Positions 8,912-17,614 of a stretch of 63,690 nucleotides of DNA are shown one piece after another. The stretch spans positions 1 to 63,690 of the forward strand of contig NZ_BOPZ01000022.1 of NCBI RefSeq assembly GCF_018332455.1, in the 5' to 3' direction. A program made the translations under genes and the position numbers. The notes beneath the pieces were generated by a model. That model worked only from the letters and a program-made list of their open reading frames with translations. It made no database searches and was not told where the DNA came from. Position 1 is the stretch's first letter, and every line of letters begins with the position of its first letter. This DNA is from Clostridium polyendosporum (GTDB lineage Bacteria > Bacillota > Clostridia > Clostridiales > Clostridiaceae).

Positions 8912-10132
8912 TTATACCACTATACGTTCACTTAGACTTTTATTATTTACCTGTTTAAATACAGGCAATAATTCATCATTTATTTTATATAGATCGTGGC
9001 ATAAAGAAGTTGGAGCTGCTGAACAATCATATAATTGATCATAAGTAAATCCTGCCTTCTTATATATGGAGTATATCTTATTTGACAAATCCAAATGCCA
9101 CTGTGGTTCTGGGCTACGATGACCTTCTAAAGCAGATCCTGGATTAGGACACCATGCTCCTGCAGAGCATATTACTCCTTTAGATGCGAGATACTCTATT
9201 CCTTCTAATGTAGATTTTTTAGGCTCAATACCTGCAACTATATTTGATCTTACTCGTCCGTGCCCAAATACCTTCACTGCATACTCTAAAGCATTAACCC
9301 AATGCTCCCAACCACCGCACTGCTGTTCCTTACCAGGGCAAATAGTTTTAAAAATGTTTCTATCCCAAACTTCAATATTCATTGCAATAGTTCTATACCC
9401 TGCTTCTTTGTATTTATCAATAACTTCTAAATCCGCAGGAGCACCTATAACACCTGTTCCATTAAAATCATCTAAGCCTGTATGCTCTTTAATAGCTTCT
9501 GCCACATCAATATAATAGTCTACTTCCCTTCTTTCTGGGATAAAACCACCACTAATGGTTATATGGCGAGCACCATTTTTATACGCAGCAGCAGCAGTTT
9601 CACCAATTTGTTTCGGGTACTTCCAAAATATACCCTGCTTTTCACCATAGGTATCTTTTGTAGCATTAATATTGCAATACAAACAATCTAACCCTTTATC
9701 CTTTAAAGAGCATTCATTGCTATATGCTACAAAAATTGTACCTTCTCTGTTATATGTTGCTACATGTGACATCTCCATACCATCAGATGTTTTTAAATCA
9801 TAATATCTAGGACGGGTTAAAAATTCAATAGGAAATACTTCATGACCTTTATGAGTGAGATAATATTTGTTACCATCATAATTTACTGAATATTTTGAAC
9901 TTTTATCCCATCTAAAAGGTATTTTTAAGCCATTAGGTGAAGTAAATCCTACAGGAAAGTCTATTCCAGCATGTGGATGACGATCATACTCAAATAGAGT
10001 ATGTATTTGTTCCTGATACTTACCACCTAAATCAAGATTAGCAAAAATCTTAGGATTAATATCAATTCCCTCAACAGTCACTTCATTTTTAATCTCTAAT
10101 TCCTTATAAAGCTGCTTTTTAATATTACTCAT
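8912..10132 (-). CDS. radical-SAM-like protein with CX8CX2C motif (copy A)
   Basis: A 406-aa protein of unrecognised function. Cysteines at 141, 150 and 153 ([16 protein letters not shown]) form a CX8CX2C triad in place of the canonical CX3CX2C that binds the 4Fe-4S cluster of radical-SAM enzymes. Downstream, [13 protein letters not shown] fits the glycine-rich SAM-binding strand, and [26 protein letters not shown] and a [12 protein letters not shown] block follow. Extra conserved cysteines are in the CPGK..QC segment and near the C-terminus. The N-terminal ~130 residues are a separate domain ([23 protein letters not shown]). It is very similar to copies B, C and D. Each copy neighbours an organosulfur-type importer or the nitrogenase-like genes, which suggests a role in metabolising the imported compound or maturing a cofactor. 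Confidence 0.7.
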   Translation of the reverse strand: MSNIKKQLYKELEIKNEVTVEGIDINPKIFANLDLGGKYQEQIHTLFEYDRHPHAGIDFPVGFTSPNGLKIPFRWDKSSKYSVNYDGNKYYLTHKGHEVFPIEFLTRPRYYDLKTSDGMEMSHVATYNREGTIFVAYSNECSLKDKGLDCLYCNINATKDTYGEKQGIFWKYPKQIGETAAAAYKNGARHITISGGFIPERREVDYYIDVAEAIKEHTGLDDFNGTGVIGAPADLEVIDKYKEAGYRTIAMNIEVWDRNIFKTICPGKEQQCGGWEHWVNALEYAVKVFGHGRVRSNIVAGIEPKKSTLEGIEYLASKGVICSAGAWCPNPGSALEGHRSPEPQWHLDLSNKIYSIYKKAGFTYDQLYDCSAAPTSLCHDLYKINDELLPVFKQVNNKSLSERIVV

Positions 10133-10172
10133 TTTTAAATTCTCCTTATTTAATAGATTATTGTGTTCTTAT

Positions 10173-10226
10173 TTGCTGCCATTTCACAAAGTGAAATCTG
10201 GCTAAAAATGAATAGGTTCGATATCT
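10173..10226 (-). repeat. dispersed repeat, TTTCAC/GTGAAA palindrome
   Basis: The plus strand reads GCCATTTCACAAAGTGAAAT then CTGGCTAAAAATGAATAGG. It is a partial copy, in the opposite orientation, of the family at 10976-11047 and 12601-12640. Confidence 0.7.
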
Positions 10227-10312
10227 AATTACTTTTATTCTTTCTTTGACAACATATAGTGATATGTTAATCTTTCTTTTTTATTAAATCGCCTCCACTA
10301 AAATTGATTATA

Positions 10313-10385
10313 AAAATAAAGGAGACTACGTTCCTATCACTAAAACAGAAATCATAGTCTCCAGTATATCTGGTCAACCAAAAAC
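10313..10385 (-). promoter_or_regulatory. hairpin/terminator RNA element A, leader of radical-SAM copy A
   Basis: On the minus strand TTGACCAGATATACTGGAGA forms a small hairpin (CCAG, loop ATATA, CTGG) with TTGA on its 5' side and AGA on its 3' side. The following GGAGACTA pairs with TAGTCTCC ~30 nt on and is followed by TTTATTTTT, an intrinsic terminator. The 3' flank of the small hairpin is shared with the terminator stem, so the two could compete. It lies between the yezD-like gene and the radical-SAM gene. Confidence 0.65.
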
Positions 10386-10480
10386 ATATAAAGTTATTTG
10401 AATTTTACTATTGCGGTATATTATTTTTTTATAATTGCTAGTATGCAATAACAGTTTTGGGATCATTAAAAAATTATTTT

Positions 10481-10645
10481 CTACCTTAACCTTAATTTTT
10501 CATTTCTCTCTATTTGAACAACTACTCCATCTTGTACTACCAGAGTAACAGATCCATATTTAACAAATTTAAGCACTTCTAAGAGTTTCTTTAAGTTTTC
10601 TTCAGAAATAGTACTGTTATTATATAAAATATTTTTCTCCCCCAT
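10481..10645 (-). CDS. yezD: YezD-family (DUF2292) small protein
   Basis: A 54-aa ORF starting MGEKNILYNNS with GGAGG seven bases upstream. The C-terminal half, YGSVTLVVQDGVVVQIERNE, is the hallmark of the YezD/DUF2292 family. These small proteins of unknown function recur in sulfur-assimilation operons of Firmicutes. It is the first well-supported gene after a Cys T-box, so it is predicted to be made when charged tRNA-Cys is scarce. A start six bases upstream (10651) is too close to the ribosome site. Confidence 0.8.
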   Translation of the reverse strand: MGEKNILYNNSTISEENLKKLLEVLKFVKYGSVTLVVQDGVVVQIERNEKLRLR

Positions 10646-10672
10646 ACACATACCTCCATATAACTACAAAAG

Positions 10673-10753
10673 TCATATTATAATAGATACCTTTTGTAAG
10701 AATGAACTCGTGCAACGATACATTGAATAAGCAAAAAGATAACTCTTTTTCAT
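10673..10753 (-). CDS. putative 26-aa small ORF between Cys T-box and yezD
   Basis: Begins MKKSYLFAYSMYRCTSSF. A strong site, AAAGGAGGGG, stands six bases before the ATG and the stop is TGA. It ends about 20 nt before the yezD ribosome site and contains one Cys codon. It could be a small protein or simply a translated leader that couples to yezD; no homolog comes to mind. Confidence 0.45.
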   Translation of the reverse strand: MKKSYLFAYSMYRCTSSFLQKVSIII

Positions 10754-10975
10754 TGATAACCCCTCCTTTATTATTATTTTTTATAGTCTAATATGTAAGT
10801 CCTCATTTTTTATGTAATTTGTGAATTTGTAAGTCAGAAATATTTCTCATATTTACCCATTTATAACACTTGAAAGATGTGAAAAAAACTAACTCTTTTA
10901 CACTTTAGATTAGTTAATCTAACTGATAAAGTTTATGAATCAACTGCACACATGTAAATCAAAAGTTATGTTCTT

Positions 10976-11047
10976 GGAATAAAATTTAATAGGTATCGAG
11001 CCTATTAAATTTGAGCTAGATTTCACTTTATGAAATGCCAGTAAATA
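10976..11047 (-). repeat. dispersed double-palindrome repeat
   Basis: The plus strand has AAATTTAATAGG, ATCGA-type loop and CCTATTAAATTT, then AGATTTCACTTTATGAAAT. It lies directly 3' (minus sense) of the Cys T-box terminator. One of the two fullest copies in the window, the other being 12601-12640. Confidence 0.75.
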
Positions 11048-11050
11048 AAA

Positions 11051-11340
11051 AAAATTCTGCCTCTCAAAATACAGAGGCAGAATTTATATTCCGCGGTTCC
11101 ACTCTGCTTATCATAACATTTATAAAAATGTATGACATCTAGCCTAAAAAGTACAATAATACTTCGACGCTATAACAGGCGTACCTGCTGGAGTCTACTA
11201 CAAATTCGATCCAGTGCTTAGGGATGCACTTCTATTAAGTTCCATTTAAAGTTCTTTTCAGCCATGAGAACTTCTCTCTGAAAACTTTCCTTAATATACT
11301 TCTTCCCCTCATTGCATTTAATAACAATATTAATTAAACA
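11051..11340 (-). promoter_or_regulatory. Cys-specific T-box leader of the yezD/radical-SAM/importer operon
   Basis: The conserved T-box core AGAGTGGAACCGCGGA lies at 11106-11090 (minus strand), followed by a terminator of perfect GCCTC/GAGGC arms at 11084-11053 and a T-run. In Stem I the specifier loop reads GAAGTGCATCC: UGC (11228-11226), followed by A, so it selects uncharged tRNA-Cys. Downstream are the small ORF, yezD and, beyond element A, radical-SAM copy A and its importer. Cysteine limitation should therefore switch this operon on. Confidence 0.92.
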
Positions 11341-11343
11341 CAC

Positions 11344-11393
11344 TATTCATATATGTTTAATATAATTATAAACAATACTTACTTACATGTCAA
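11344..11393 (-). promoter_or_regulatory. promoter and operator of the yezD T-box transcript
   Basis: TTGACA (11393-11388) and TATAAT (11370-11365) have a 17-bp spacer, a near-consensus sigma-A promoter. Immediately downstream the minus strand reads TTAAACATATATGAATAG, the CymR-like operator. Both initiation and T-box readthrough would thus sense cysteine supply. Confidence 0.75.
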
Positions 11394-11459
11394 TACTTTA
11401 TTGTAATATATAATTACATTTTCCATAATTATACTAAGAGGTCAACAAAACATATGTTA

Positions 11460-12482
11460 TTATTTTAATGATTGTTCATAATAACTCTTATCTATCCATT
11501 TATCAACATTTACATCATTTTTTATTAAGTTGTTTTCCTTAAGGAATTTAGTTACATCTGTTAATTGCTTACCTAGTTTAGATGAAGGTTCTACTGTATA
11601 TACAAATTCATTTTTAGGATATAAAAAGTCGTATGCTTCCTTTGAAGTTCCATTTTTTGTCCATATTTTTTTTGCTTCTTCAGAATTTTCATCTACAAAT
11701 TTCTTACTTTTGTTAAGACCTTTTATAATTGCAACTATTATTTCAGGATTTTCTTTTGCAAATTCTGTCCTTGCTACTGTAGCACTTGATCCTTTCCATT
11801 CTGGATTTTTATCGCATCCTAATATTATCTTTCCATTCTTAGCTAAAACAATCCTTGCCTCAGTTGTATTAGGAGCAACAATTGCATCAACTTTCTTTGC
11901 AATAATTGCTGATTCAGCTTCTGGAGCAGTCATATTAAAAAATTGTATATCATTTATATTTAAGCCGTTTGCCTTTAGCCCTTCCACAAGAGTTCTATGC
12001 ATATATGAACCCTTCATTGTACCAACCCTTTTGCCTTTTAATTCTTTCACTGACTTAATACTTGAATCTACTGGTACAATAAATGCTGCATCATTAGCAA
12101 GATTTCCTCCTGCTACTAAAGTAGTATCAATACCAGAACTCTTTGCAACAATTGCAGGCACATCTCCTAAGGAGCCTAAATCGATACTTTTGCTAGCAAG
12201 AGCTTCATTAATAGCTGGACCAGCTCCTACAAATGGAACAAGCTCAAGTTTTCCCCCAATTTTCTTCAATTCCTCATCTATGTATCCTTTTTCTGCAGCT
12301 ATACCAAAAAGATCACTAGGAAAGCTTTTTCCACCATCTACATAACCAATTTTTACACTTTTTGTTGCAGGCTTTTTATCTGTGTTAATTGCTACTCCAT
12401 TATTAGTTTTTGTAGCTCCACAACCAGTTGTAAATAAAACTGTACTAAGAATAACCCCTAATAGATATGTGACTTTTTTCAT
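11460..12482 (-). CDS. aliphatic-sulfonate/NMT1-type substrate-binding lipoprotein (second importer)
   Basis: A 340-aa lipoprotein with signal peptide MKKVTYLLGVILSTVLF and lipobox TTGC. KIGYVDGGKSFPSDLFGIAAEKGYIDEEL and the DLGSLGDVPAIVAK segment are typical SsuA/NMT1 features. The start at 12482 follows GAGGGGG; the longer frame to 12542 has no ribosome site. It follows radical-SAM copy B and probably serves the ATPase/permease pair at 14250-15956. It is more divergent from the 7585 protein than two copies of one importer would be, suggesting a different ligand. Confidence 0.85.
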   Translation of the reverse strand: MKKVTYLLGVILSTVLFTTGCGATKTNNGVAINTDKKPATKSVKIGYVDGGKSFPSDLFGIAAEKGYIDEELKKIGGKLELVPFVGAGPAINEALASKSIDLGSLGDVPAIVAKSSGIDTTLVAGGNLANDAAFIVPVDSSIKSVKELKGKRVGTMKGSYMHRTLVEGLKANGLNINDIQFFNMTAPEAESAIIAKKVDAIVAPNTTEARIVLAKNGKIILGCDKNPEWKGSSATVARTEFAKENPEIIVAIIKGLNKSKKFVDENSEEAKKIWTKNGTSKEAYDFLYPKNEFVYTVEPSSKLGKQLTDVTKFLKENNLIKNDVNVDKWIDKSYYEQSLK

Positions 12483-12552
12483 AACAATCCCCCTCTTCCA
12501 TTCTAAATTAGCACTAAATTTTGAAAATAATAATATAAACATTAATTATTAA

Positions 12553-12760
12553 AATCCATTGTTAAAGATAAACAACTCCAATCTTTAAACAATTTATGTT
12601 AAATAAAATTTAATAGGCATCGAGCCTATTAAATTTGAGCAAATAGCCTCGACATACAATGCTTTTTCTAGGATATACAAGTTCAATCCTTAACGAATTT
12701 TAGGAAATAGTCTCGGTATCCAATACTTTTCCTAAAATTCTTAGGTTAATATGAACTTGT
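12553..12760 (-). repeat. mosaic of dispersed palindromic repeats
   Basis: Contains a GATAAACAACTCCAATC half element, a perfect 13-bp inverted repeat (AAATTTAATAGGC-ATCGA-GCCTATTAAATTT, 12606-12636) and a third hairpin (GAATTTTAGGAAA against TTTCCTAAAATTC) near 12705-12750. The same three modules recur together at 58398-58596. The remainder of 12483-12837 shows no gene. Confidence 0.75.
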
Positions 12761-12837
12761 ATAGCATCAATTATAAGTTTAGTTATGAAGTTGTGTATCT
12801 ATACTTTTACAGTTGCAAACTCCTATTTTAATTTAAT

Positions 12838-14031
12838 CTATGCAGTTTTCTCCTTGAGAATTGGCAATAAACCATCTTCAATCCTATAAAGATCATGAAT
12901 TAAAAAATGAGGAAATGGTGCTATATCAAAATACTGATCAAAAGTAAAACCAGCCTTTCTAAAAATAGCAAAGGATTTCTTAGCCATATCAAGATGCCAT
13001 TCTGGCTCTGGAGTACGATGGCCTTCTAGTATGGATCCTGGATTAGGATTCCAAGCTCCTGTTAGACTAATTATACCCTTTGATGCAAGATATTCTACCC
13101 CTTCAAGTGTTGACTTTTTAGGCTCAATACCCGCAACAAAACCACATCTCACTCGACCATAGCCAAATACTTTTACTGCATATTCTAATGCCTTTACCCA
13201 ATGATCCCAACCACCGCATTGTTCTGCTTTACCAGGACAAATAGTTTTAAAGAAATTTTTATCCCACACTTCTATGTTCATAGCTATAGTTCTATATCCA
13301 GCTTCCTTGTATTTATCAATCACACCAAGGTCAAGAGGAGCACCAATTACAGCAGTTCCATTAAAATCCTCCAAACCAGTATGTTCTTTAATTGCCTCTG
13401 CAACATCTATATAGTAGTCTACTTCCCGTCTTTCCGGTATGAAGCCACCAGTTATTGTCACATGCTTCGCACCCTCTTTATAGGCAGCTGCTACAGTTTC
13501 ACCAATTTGTTTTGGATATTTCCAATGTATATTTTGTTTTTCTCCATATGTATCTTTTGTAGAATTAGCATTGCAAAATAAGCAATCTAGCCCTTTATCC
13601 TTTAAAGCGCATTCATTACTATATGCTATAGAAATAGCACCATCTGGGCTGTACGTGGCAACACGTGACATTTCTGTACCATCAGAGGTTTTTAGTGAAT
13701 AATATTTTGGTCGTTGATCAAACTCAATTGGAAACAATTCATGTCCTTTATGAGTTAAATAATACTGTCCATTTTTATATTCAATGGAGTAATCAGATCT
13801 TCTGTCCCAGTTGAAACTGTATCTTAAACCATTTGGTGAAGTATACCCGCAAGGAAAATCTATTCCTGCATGGGTTTCATGATCATGTTCAAATAAAGAA
13901 TGGATTTGTTCTTGATATTTTCCACCTAGATCAAGGTGCTTAAAAATTGCCGGATTAGCATTTACCCCCAAAATACTAATTTTATTTTTTAGTTCAAGTT
14001 CTTTATAAAGTTGTTTTTTAATATCACTCAT
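12838..14031 (-). CDS. radical-SAM-like protein with CX8CX2C motif (copy B)
   Basis: A 397-aa paralog of copies A and D, about three-quarters identical by eye. The triad is in [16 protein letters not shown] (CX8CX2C), with [23 protein letters not shown] and CPGKAEQCGGW conserved. Differences are in the C-terminal block: WNPNPGS replaces WCPNPGS, and FDIAPFPHFL replaces the YDCSAAPTSL stretch. Two C-terminal cysteines found in A and D are thus missing, so B may act on a different substrate. It lies between importer genes (permease and ATPase before, binding protein after) and is preceded by RNA element B. Confidence 0.7.
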   Translation of the reverse strand: MSDIKKQLYKELELKNKISILGVNANPAIFKHLDLGGKYQEQIHSLFEHDHETHAGIDFPCGYTSPNGLRYSFNWDRRSDYSIEYKNGQYYLTHKGHELFPIEFDQRPKYYSLKTSDGTEMSRVATYSPDGAISIAYSNECALKDKGLDCLFCNANSTKDTYGEKQNIHWKYPKQIGETVAAAYKEGAKHVTITGGFIPERREVDYYIDVAEAIKEHTGLEDFNGTAVIGAPLDLGVIDKYKEAGYRTIAMNIEVWDKNFFKTICPGKAEQCGGWDHWVKALEYAVKVFGYGRVRCGFVAGIEPKKSTLEGVEYLASKGIISLTGAWNPNPGSILEGHRTPEPEWHLDMAKKSFAIFRKAGFTFDQYFDIAPFPHFLIHDLYRIEDGLLPILKEKTA

Positions 14032-14053
14032 TCTTAGTTCCTCCCTTTAATCT

Positions 14054-14150
14054 AAAATAAAATTTAATAGGCATAGAGTTTATTAAAGCTACACTATTTC
14101 AATCCTTAAACAATTTGAGCAAATTTTACTTTGTGAAATTGCAGTAAATA
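14054..14150 (-). repeat. degenerate dispersed repeat
   Basis: The plus strand reads AAATTTAATAGGCATAGAG and, further on, TTTTACTTTGTGAAATTGCA. It has both modules of the double-palindrome family with an extra ~35 nt between them. Confidence 0.6.
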
Positions 14151-14151
14151 A

Positions 14152-14216
14152 GAGAAGGCCAAGCAATTCTATATATAGAATAAACTCAGCCTCCAGTATT
14201 TCTGGTCAACTTAAGA
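14152..14216 (-). promoter_or_regulatory. hairpin/terminator RNA element B, leader of radical-SAM copy B
   Basis: The minus strand reads GTTGACCAGAAATACTGGAG followed by GGCTGAG, which can pair with CTTGGCC ~25 nt later (G-U pairs allowed), and a T-rich tail. The small hairpin CCAG/CTGG with 5' TTGA and 3' AGG matches elements A, C and D. It lies between the ATPase and radical-SAM genes inside one transcript. Confidence 0.6.
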
Positions 14217-14249
14217 TTAATTGTTTTATAAAATTCCTAACTTAATCTC

Positions 14250-15035
14250 TTATAATACATAATCTAATAAAATTTCTTCTTCTTTAAAAAACTCAGTAAA
14301 TATTTTTTTTCTTATATATCCAAAGTCACTATTGTTCCTGTCTCTAGGACGAGGAAGTTCTACAGGCACTATGTTTTTAATCGTTCCAGGTCTTGAGGAC
14401 ATTACAACCACTCGATCTCCAAGAAATATTGCCTCATCTATATCATGAGTAACAAGAATCATCGTAGTTCTTTCTTTTTCCCATATTCTTAATATTTCTT
14501 TCTGCATTTGTATTCTTGTTAAAGCATCTAAAGCACCAAATGGTTCATCTAGAAGTAAAACCTTAGGCCTATTTACTAATGACCTTGCAATAGCTGCTCG
14601 CTGTGCCATACCTCCTGATAATTGATGTGGATACGCTTTTTCAAAACCTTCCAATCCAACAAGATCAATATGTTCAGCAACAACCTTCTTTTTTTCTGAT
14701 TTACTAATATTATATAAACCAAAGGCTACATTATCTTTGATAGTAAGCCATGGTAGAAGCCTATGTTCCTGAAATACCATTCCTCTATCAGTTCCAGGCT
14801 CTTTGATTTCTTTTCCACCAAGGGTAACCACGCCTGCATTAAAGTCTACTAATCCTGCTATAATCTTTAATAAAGTGCTTTTACCGCAGCCACTGTGTCC
14901 TACTATGCTTATAAATTCACCTTCTTTTATTTCTAGATTTATATTCTGAAGAACATTAACAGCCTCATTGTTAACAGTAAAACTTTTACTCAAATTCTCA
15001 ATAACAAGATTATTTTTACCTTCAGTTACTGCCAT
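14250..15035 (-). CDS. aliphatic-sulfonate/NMT1-type ABC transporter ATP-binding protein (second importer)
   Basis: A 261-aa SsuB/TauB-family ATPase with Walker A GHSGCGKST, signature LSGGMAQRAAIARSLV, Walker [15 protein letters not shown] and VTHDIDEAI. The start at 15035 follows GAGAGG; the longer frame to 15074 lacks a site. It is closely similar to the ATPase at 27737-28528, including the ending PVELPRPRDRNN. That suggests a duplication of whole importer modules. Confidence 0.9.
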   Translation of the reverse strand: MAVTEGKNNLVIENLSKSFTVNNEAVNVLQNINLEIKEGEFISIVGHSGCGKSTLLKIIAGLVDFNAGVVTLGGKEIKEPGTDRGMVFQEHRLLPWLTIKDNVAFGLYNISKSEKKKVVAEHIDLVGLEGFEKAYPHQLSGGMAQRAAIARSLVNRPKVLLLDEPFGALDALTRIQMQKEILRIWEKERTTMILVTHDIDEAIFLGDRVVVMSSRPGTIKNIVPVELPRPRDRNNSDFGYIRKKIFTEFFKEEEILLDYVL

Positions 15036-15119
15036 ATCATTACCTCTCTCACTTTCTCTTATTGTTATCATCATAATATTCTTAATAATATAATCTAATA
15101 ATTAATTACTAAATCTAAA

Positions 15120-15956
15120 TTATGTTGCTTGCCATTTAGAAAAATACCTTGATACCTTTCTAAGAATAAAATCCATGATAGAACCTATAATGCCAATTAC
15201 TATCATATCTGCAATCATAACATCTGACTGCATTAGACTTCTTGCATCATTTATTCTATATCCAATACCTGAACTTGAAGCAATTAGTTCTGCTGCTACA
15301 ACCATAGCCCAAGCTATACCAAGACCCAATCTAAGACCTACAAATATTGAAGGTAAAGCAGAAGGGAAGTATATTTTTCTAAATAAATCAAACTTGTTGA
15401 TATTATATAATCGTGCAACTTCAATGTATCCCTTGGGAGTATTCCTAATACCATCTATTGTATTTAATAGGATTGGGAAGAATGCAGCCTTAGATATTAT
15501 TATAATTTTAGAAGTTTCTCCTATACCAAACCATAGTATTATTAGTGGAATCCAGGCCATTGGTGGTATTTGTCTTATTCCATTAAAAACACCTGAAAAG
15601 ATTTTATTAGCTCTTAATGAAATACCCATTAACACTCCGAATGATAATCCTAAAATTACTGCAAAGGTATAGCCTCTAACCACTCTAGTTAAACTTATAG
15701 CCACATCTTGTATCATCTCTCCATTTTGTATCTGCACAACAAAGGCTTTAAGGACAATCTCCAAGGAAGGGAGTATGGCAGGAGGAGCTATGTTTAGCTT
15801 CGTAACTGTCTCCCATAATATCAAAATTAAAATAGGGATCAATGTATAACTTAAAATCCTATCTAGTAACTTTACCTTAGACTTTTTTGATTTTGTTTTT
15901 CTCTCTAAGGGTTTTGAAACAGTAGTATTCTGTAATTCATAAGTTTGTGTATTCAT
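15120..15956 (-). CDS. aliphatic-sulfonate/NMT1-type ABC transporter permease (second importer)
   Basis: A 278-aa SsuC-family permease with six predicted membrane segments after a Lys-rich cytoplasmic N-terminus. The EAA loop is around VARLYNINKFDLFRKIYFPS. First gene of its operon; the leader contains RNA element C and a promoter with a fully palindromic operator. Followed by the ATPase, radical-SAM copy B and a binding protein. Confidence 0.9.
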   Translation of the reverse strand: MNTQTYELQNTTVSKPLERKTKSKKSKVKLLDRILSYTLIPILILILWETVTKLNIAPPAILPSLEIVLKAFVVQIQNGEMIQDVAISLTRVVRGYTFAVILGLSFGVLMGISLRANKIFSGVFNGIRQIPPMAWIPLIILWFGIGETSKIIIISKAAFFPILLNTIDGIRNTPKGYIEVARLYNINKFDLFRKIYFPSALPSIFVGLRLGLGIAWAMVVAAELIASSSGIGYRINDARSLMQSDVMIADMIVIGIIGSIMDFILRKVSRYFSKWQAT

Positions 15957-16062
15957 TCAAACCACTCCTTATTATTGTTAGTGCCAAACATGAACTAAAA
16001 ATCCCCCAAGTATTAGTTTTTTAAATTTCATTTGTATTAGATTTTGCTTATCACTTTTTAAA

Positions 16063-16122
16063 CAAAAAGGCCTCCAACGAAATAATAATTTCGTTAGAAG
16101 CCTCTAGTTATCTAGTCAGCTT
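16063..16122 (-). promoter_or_regulatory. hairpin/terminator RNA element C, leader of the second importer operon
   Basis: The minus strand reads GCTGACTAGATAACTAGAGG: hairpin CTAG/CTAG with loop ATAA, 5' CTGA and 3' AGG. AAAG before it can pair with CTTC after it. GGCTTCTAACGAAA then pairs with TTTCGTTGGAGGCC and is followed by TTTTT, a strong intrinsic terminator. It lies between a clear promoter and the permease start codon, so it can only act as a 5'-leader attenuator here. This is the copy that best argues for a regulatory role. Confidence 0.7.
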
Positions 16123-16130
16123 TGCTTTTA

Positions 16131-16199
16131 TTAGTAAACATATATATTTACTAAGTTTTGTCTTAGAGTAAATATATCACTTTATTATATAGATGTCAA
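16131..16199 (-). promoter_or_regulatory. promoter and palindromic operator of the second importer operon
   Basis: TTGACA (16199-16194) and TATATT (16176-16171) have a 17-bp spacer. Twenty bases downstream is a perfect 24-bp palindrome, TTAGTAAA-N8-TTTACTAA (16131-16154). This is the most symmetrical copy of the AAACATATATG operator seen at the other sulfur promoters. Confidence 0.75.
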
Positions 16200-16232
16200 T
16201 TATTTTTCATGGACACATTTTAACATATTTTG

Positions 16233-17438
16233 CTAACTAAGGTTTTGAACTTTATTTTCCTCATTTATTGCAGGTATATTTAATATAATAGATATACCAC
16301 ATAGAATAAATAAAGGAATAAAACTTAGGAATATAGCTTGTATGCCGAAAATCTCACCAATAAAACCTCCTAAAGTAGGGCCAAGGGTTGCGCCTAGACC
16401 TGTACAAGCAGCAAACAAGGCAGATATCTTACCTTTTTCACCTTTAATCTCGCCTATCCCAGAATAAGTAATAAGATTTGTCATTCCAAGTCCAAACCCA
16501 ATAATAGCTGTTCCTATTCCCAAAAACATCATATTATTTGTTAATACTACAAATAACACTCCCAAAATAACTAAAGCAAAACTACCTAAATACAACTTGT
16601 ATATTTTATACTTGTATAAAAGCCTTCCTGCTATAAATACTGTAAAAATAAAAGCTCCACCTTCTAATATTATTAACCATGAAGCATAATAAGATTGAAG
16701 CTGATAGTTCTTTACTACTAAAATTACAATAAAAGTTACAAAGCATGAAAATGCTGCTGTGGATAAACTCTCTACTAATATTGATTGCTTTATAGTTTTA
16801 TTTTTAAAAATCAACTTAAAATCTACTATCTGTTCTTTAAAAATATTGACTATATTTGTAGGTCTTACAGTATTATCTTTTTTATTAAGTGAAAGTAATA
16901 GAATAATTGGTATAAGGGTAACTATACTTATATAAACAAAAATACTTTTATAATTAACAAACTGAACTATATATCCACCTATAAGAGGACCTAAAAAAGT
17001 CAGACCAATAGACATAGAGCCCTTATACCATCCAGCCTTATCCTTTCCTATTAATTTTAAGTTTTTAAAAAAAGCTGCATTTAGAGAGGTAAACCTTAAA
17101 GAATTACCAAATCCCTGAAAAAGCATAATAATCATTATAAGTGCTGGCACTGCAGCAAATGGTAGAAGAAAAATGGTTATAGAAAAAATAATTCCACCTA
17201 TTACATATAACTTTCTCGAACCATAATGGTCAATTAAAAACCCAGAAGGGAAAACTAATAACATTAATCCAAGTCCAGAAATTCCTTTTATTAAACCAAC
17301 CTGAGCAGTATTAGCATTTATACTTAATGCATAAAGTGGCACTATCATTTGAAGTATTCCCCCAGCGGTCCCAGACAGAATGTTAAGCATTATAAATCCT
17401 AGTATTATCTTATTATTGCTATTAAAGTTTCTATACAT
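16233..17438 (-). CDS. MFS transporter
   Basis: A 401-aa major-facilitator carrier with about twelve hydrophobic segments. The loop 2-3 signature appears as GFLIDHYGSRKLY. Substrate unknown. It is the last gene after the nitrogenase-like HDK and radical-SAM copy C, separated from the latter by a terminator hairpin, so its expression may be partly attenuated. Export of a reaction product or uptake of a substrate of the nitrogenase-like enzyme are both possible. Confidence 0.8.
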   Translation of the reverse strand: MYRNFNSNNKIILGFIMLNILSGTAGGILQMIVPLYALSINANTAQVGLIKGISGLGLMLLVFPSGFLIDHYGSRKLYVIGGIIFSITIFLLPFAAVPALIMIIMLFQGFGNSLRFTSLNAAFFKNLKLIGKDKAGWYKGSMSIGLTFLGPLIGGYIVQFVNYKSIFVYISIVTLIPIILLLSLNKKDNTVRPTNIVNIFKEQIVDFKLIFKNKTIKQSILVESLSTAAFSCFVTFIVILVVKNYQLQSYYASWLIILEGGAFIFTVFIAGRLLYKYKIYKLYLGSFALVILGVLFVVLTNNMMFLGIGTAIIGFGLGMTNLITYSGIGEIKGEKGKISALFAACTGLGATLGPTLGGFIGEIFGIQAIFLSFIPLFILCGISIILNIPAINEENKVQNLS

Positions 17439-17496
17439 TACGAATCCTCCAAATAGATTAATTAAGAAGTTATGTATTTTTAACTAATTATAAAAA

Positions 17497-17548
17497 AAAT
17501 ATGGACTTATCCTATAAACTACCATTTATATTAAAGTCCATATTTTTG
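17497..17548 (-). terminator. terminator after radical-SAM copy C
   Basis: An 11-bp perfect stem (AATATGGACTT against AAGTCCATATT) with a run of eight As on the plus-strand left side, which are Ts in the minus transcript. TTTTT on the other side makes it potentially bidirectional. Confidence 0.8.
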
Positions 17549-17614
17549 AGATATAAAATCATCTAAAAACTGATTTTCAACAATAGGAAATTAACTAAAC
17601 CTTAACCCCTATAT

